Shown here in pieces: positions 63,957-64,000 of a stretch of 64,000 nt of DNA. The number at the start of each line of letters is the position of its first letter. Position 1 is the first letter of the stretch. The notes beneath the pieces were generated by a model, which made no database searches, was not told where the DNA came from, and saw nothing but the letters and a program-made list of their open reading frames with translations. Position numbers and translations under genes: made by a program. Origin of the DNA: Flavobacterium lacustre. GTDB lineage: Bacteria; Bacteroidota; Bacteroidia; Flavobacteriales; Flavobacteriaceae. Location: positions 248,001 to 312,000 of the forward strand of contig NZ_CP114882.2 in the NCBI RefSeq assembly GCF_027474525.2, read 5' to 3'.

Positions 63957-63970
63957 TAAAAAAAACAACT

Positions 63971-64000
63971 ATGTTTTCTAAAACTTGTGAATACGGAATC
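63971..64000 (+). CDS. Rrf2-family transcriptional regulator, 5' end only
   Basis: Only ten codons are visible before the window ends, MFSKTCEYGI. This N-terminus is typical for Rrf2 regulators of Bacteroidetes, the family of NsrR and IscR. Its position at the end of the nor/ric/nrd region makes it a candidate NO or iron-sulfur-sensing regulator of the shared palindrome. The call is tentative because so little is seen. Confidence 0.6.
   Translation, partial: MFSKTCEYGI

Overview
The window is AT-rich chromosomal DNA of a Bacteroidetes, most probably a Flavobacterium or close relative in the Flavobacteriaceae. Evidence: SusC/SusD-type outer-membrane genes, lipoproteins of Bacteroidetes type, promoters of the TTTG-N18-21-TAnnTTTG kind, almost no Shine-Dalgarno sequences except in front of rpsU, and protein sequences of flavobacterial type throughout. 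No rRNA, tRNA, CRISPR array, insertion sequence or prophage was recognised.

Layout. 1-12 kb: housekeeping genes, mostly on the minus strand (rpsU fragment, acyl-CoA dehydrogenase, HhH protein, APC permease, PspC-like protein, DUF2851 protein, DEDDh exonuclease, CBS-domain cysteine synthase/cystathionine beta-synthase, putative porin, rnhB, lipB). An unusual array of nine 21-22 bp palindromic units lies between rnhB and lipB. 12-18 kb: a lipoprotein, lysS, carA and a tandem pair of unknown secreted paralogues. 17.9-35.1 kb: one long minus-strand ribosomal region (str, S10, spc and alpha operons) from rpsL to rplQ, including fusA, secY, infA and rpoA. 35.3-43.9 kb, plus strand: an Omp85-type protein, then a SusC/SusD-like operon with two extra lipoproteins. 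44.2-47.7 kb, minus strand: a probable copper-handling locus (beta-barrel, MbnH-like di-heme protein, MbnP-like lipoprotein, small Cys/His protein). 48-48.6 kb: an L,D-transpeptidase-like protein. 48.7-58.6 kb, minus strand: a partial denitrification cluster (sco, nirV-like, cytochrome c, nirK fused to cytochrome c, norF-like, norE-like, hemerythrin/PAS protein, norD, norQ, norB, norC). 58.9-64 kb, plus strand: ric, a split anaerobic ribonucleotide reductase (nrdD body, separate glycyl-radical ORF, nrdG), a 12-helix putative haem membrane protein, and the start of an Rrf2-family regulator.

How the parts fit. The right-hand third reads as a low-oxygen/nitrogen-oxide module. NirK makes NO from nitrite, NorBC with its assembly factors reduces NO to N2O, Ric repairs iron centres damaged by NO, and NrdD/NrdG supplies deoxynucleotides without oxygen. 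A 28-bp palindrome, AAATAAAAGA-N8-TCTTTTATTT, stands before norC and nirK, and a half-site stands at the ric promoter, which suggests one common regulator; the Rrf2 gene at the window edge is a candidate. NirK needs copper, so the nearby SCO protein and the MbnP/MbnH-like pair may be functionally linked; that is inference. No nitrate reductase or nitrous-oxide reductase is in the window.

Most notable for follow-up: the split NrdD whose glycyl-radical loop is a separate 54-residue ORF; the shared nir/nor/ric operator; the helically phased repeat array near lipB; the MbnP/MbnH-like locus; and the 12-helix NnrS/oxidase-like protein.
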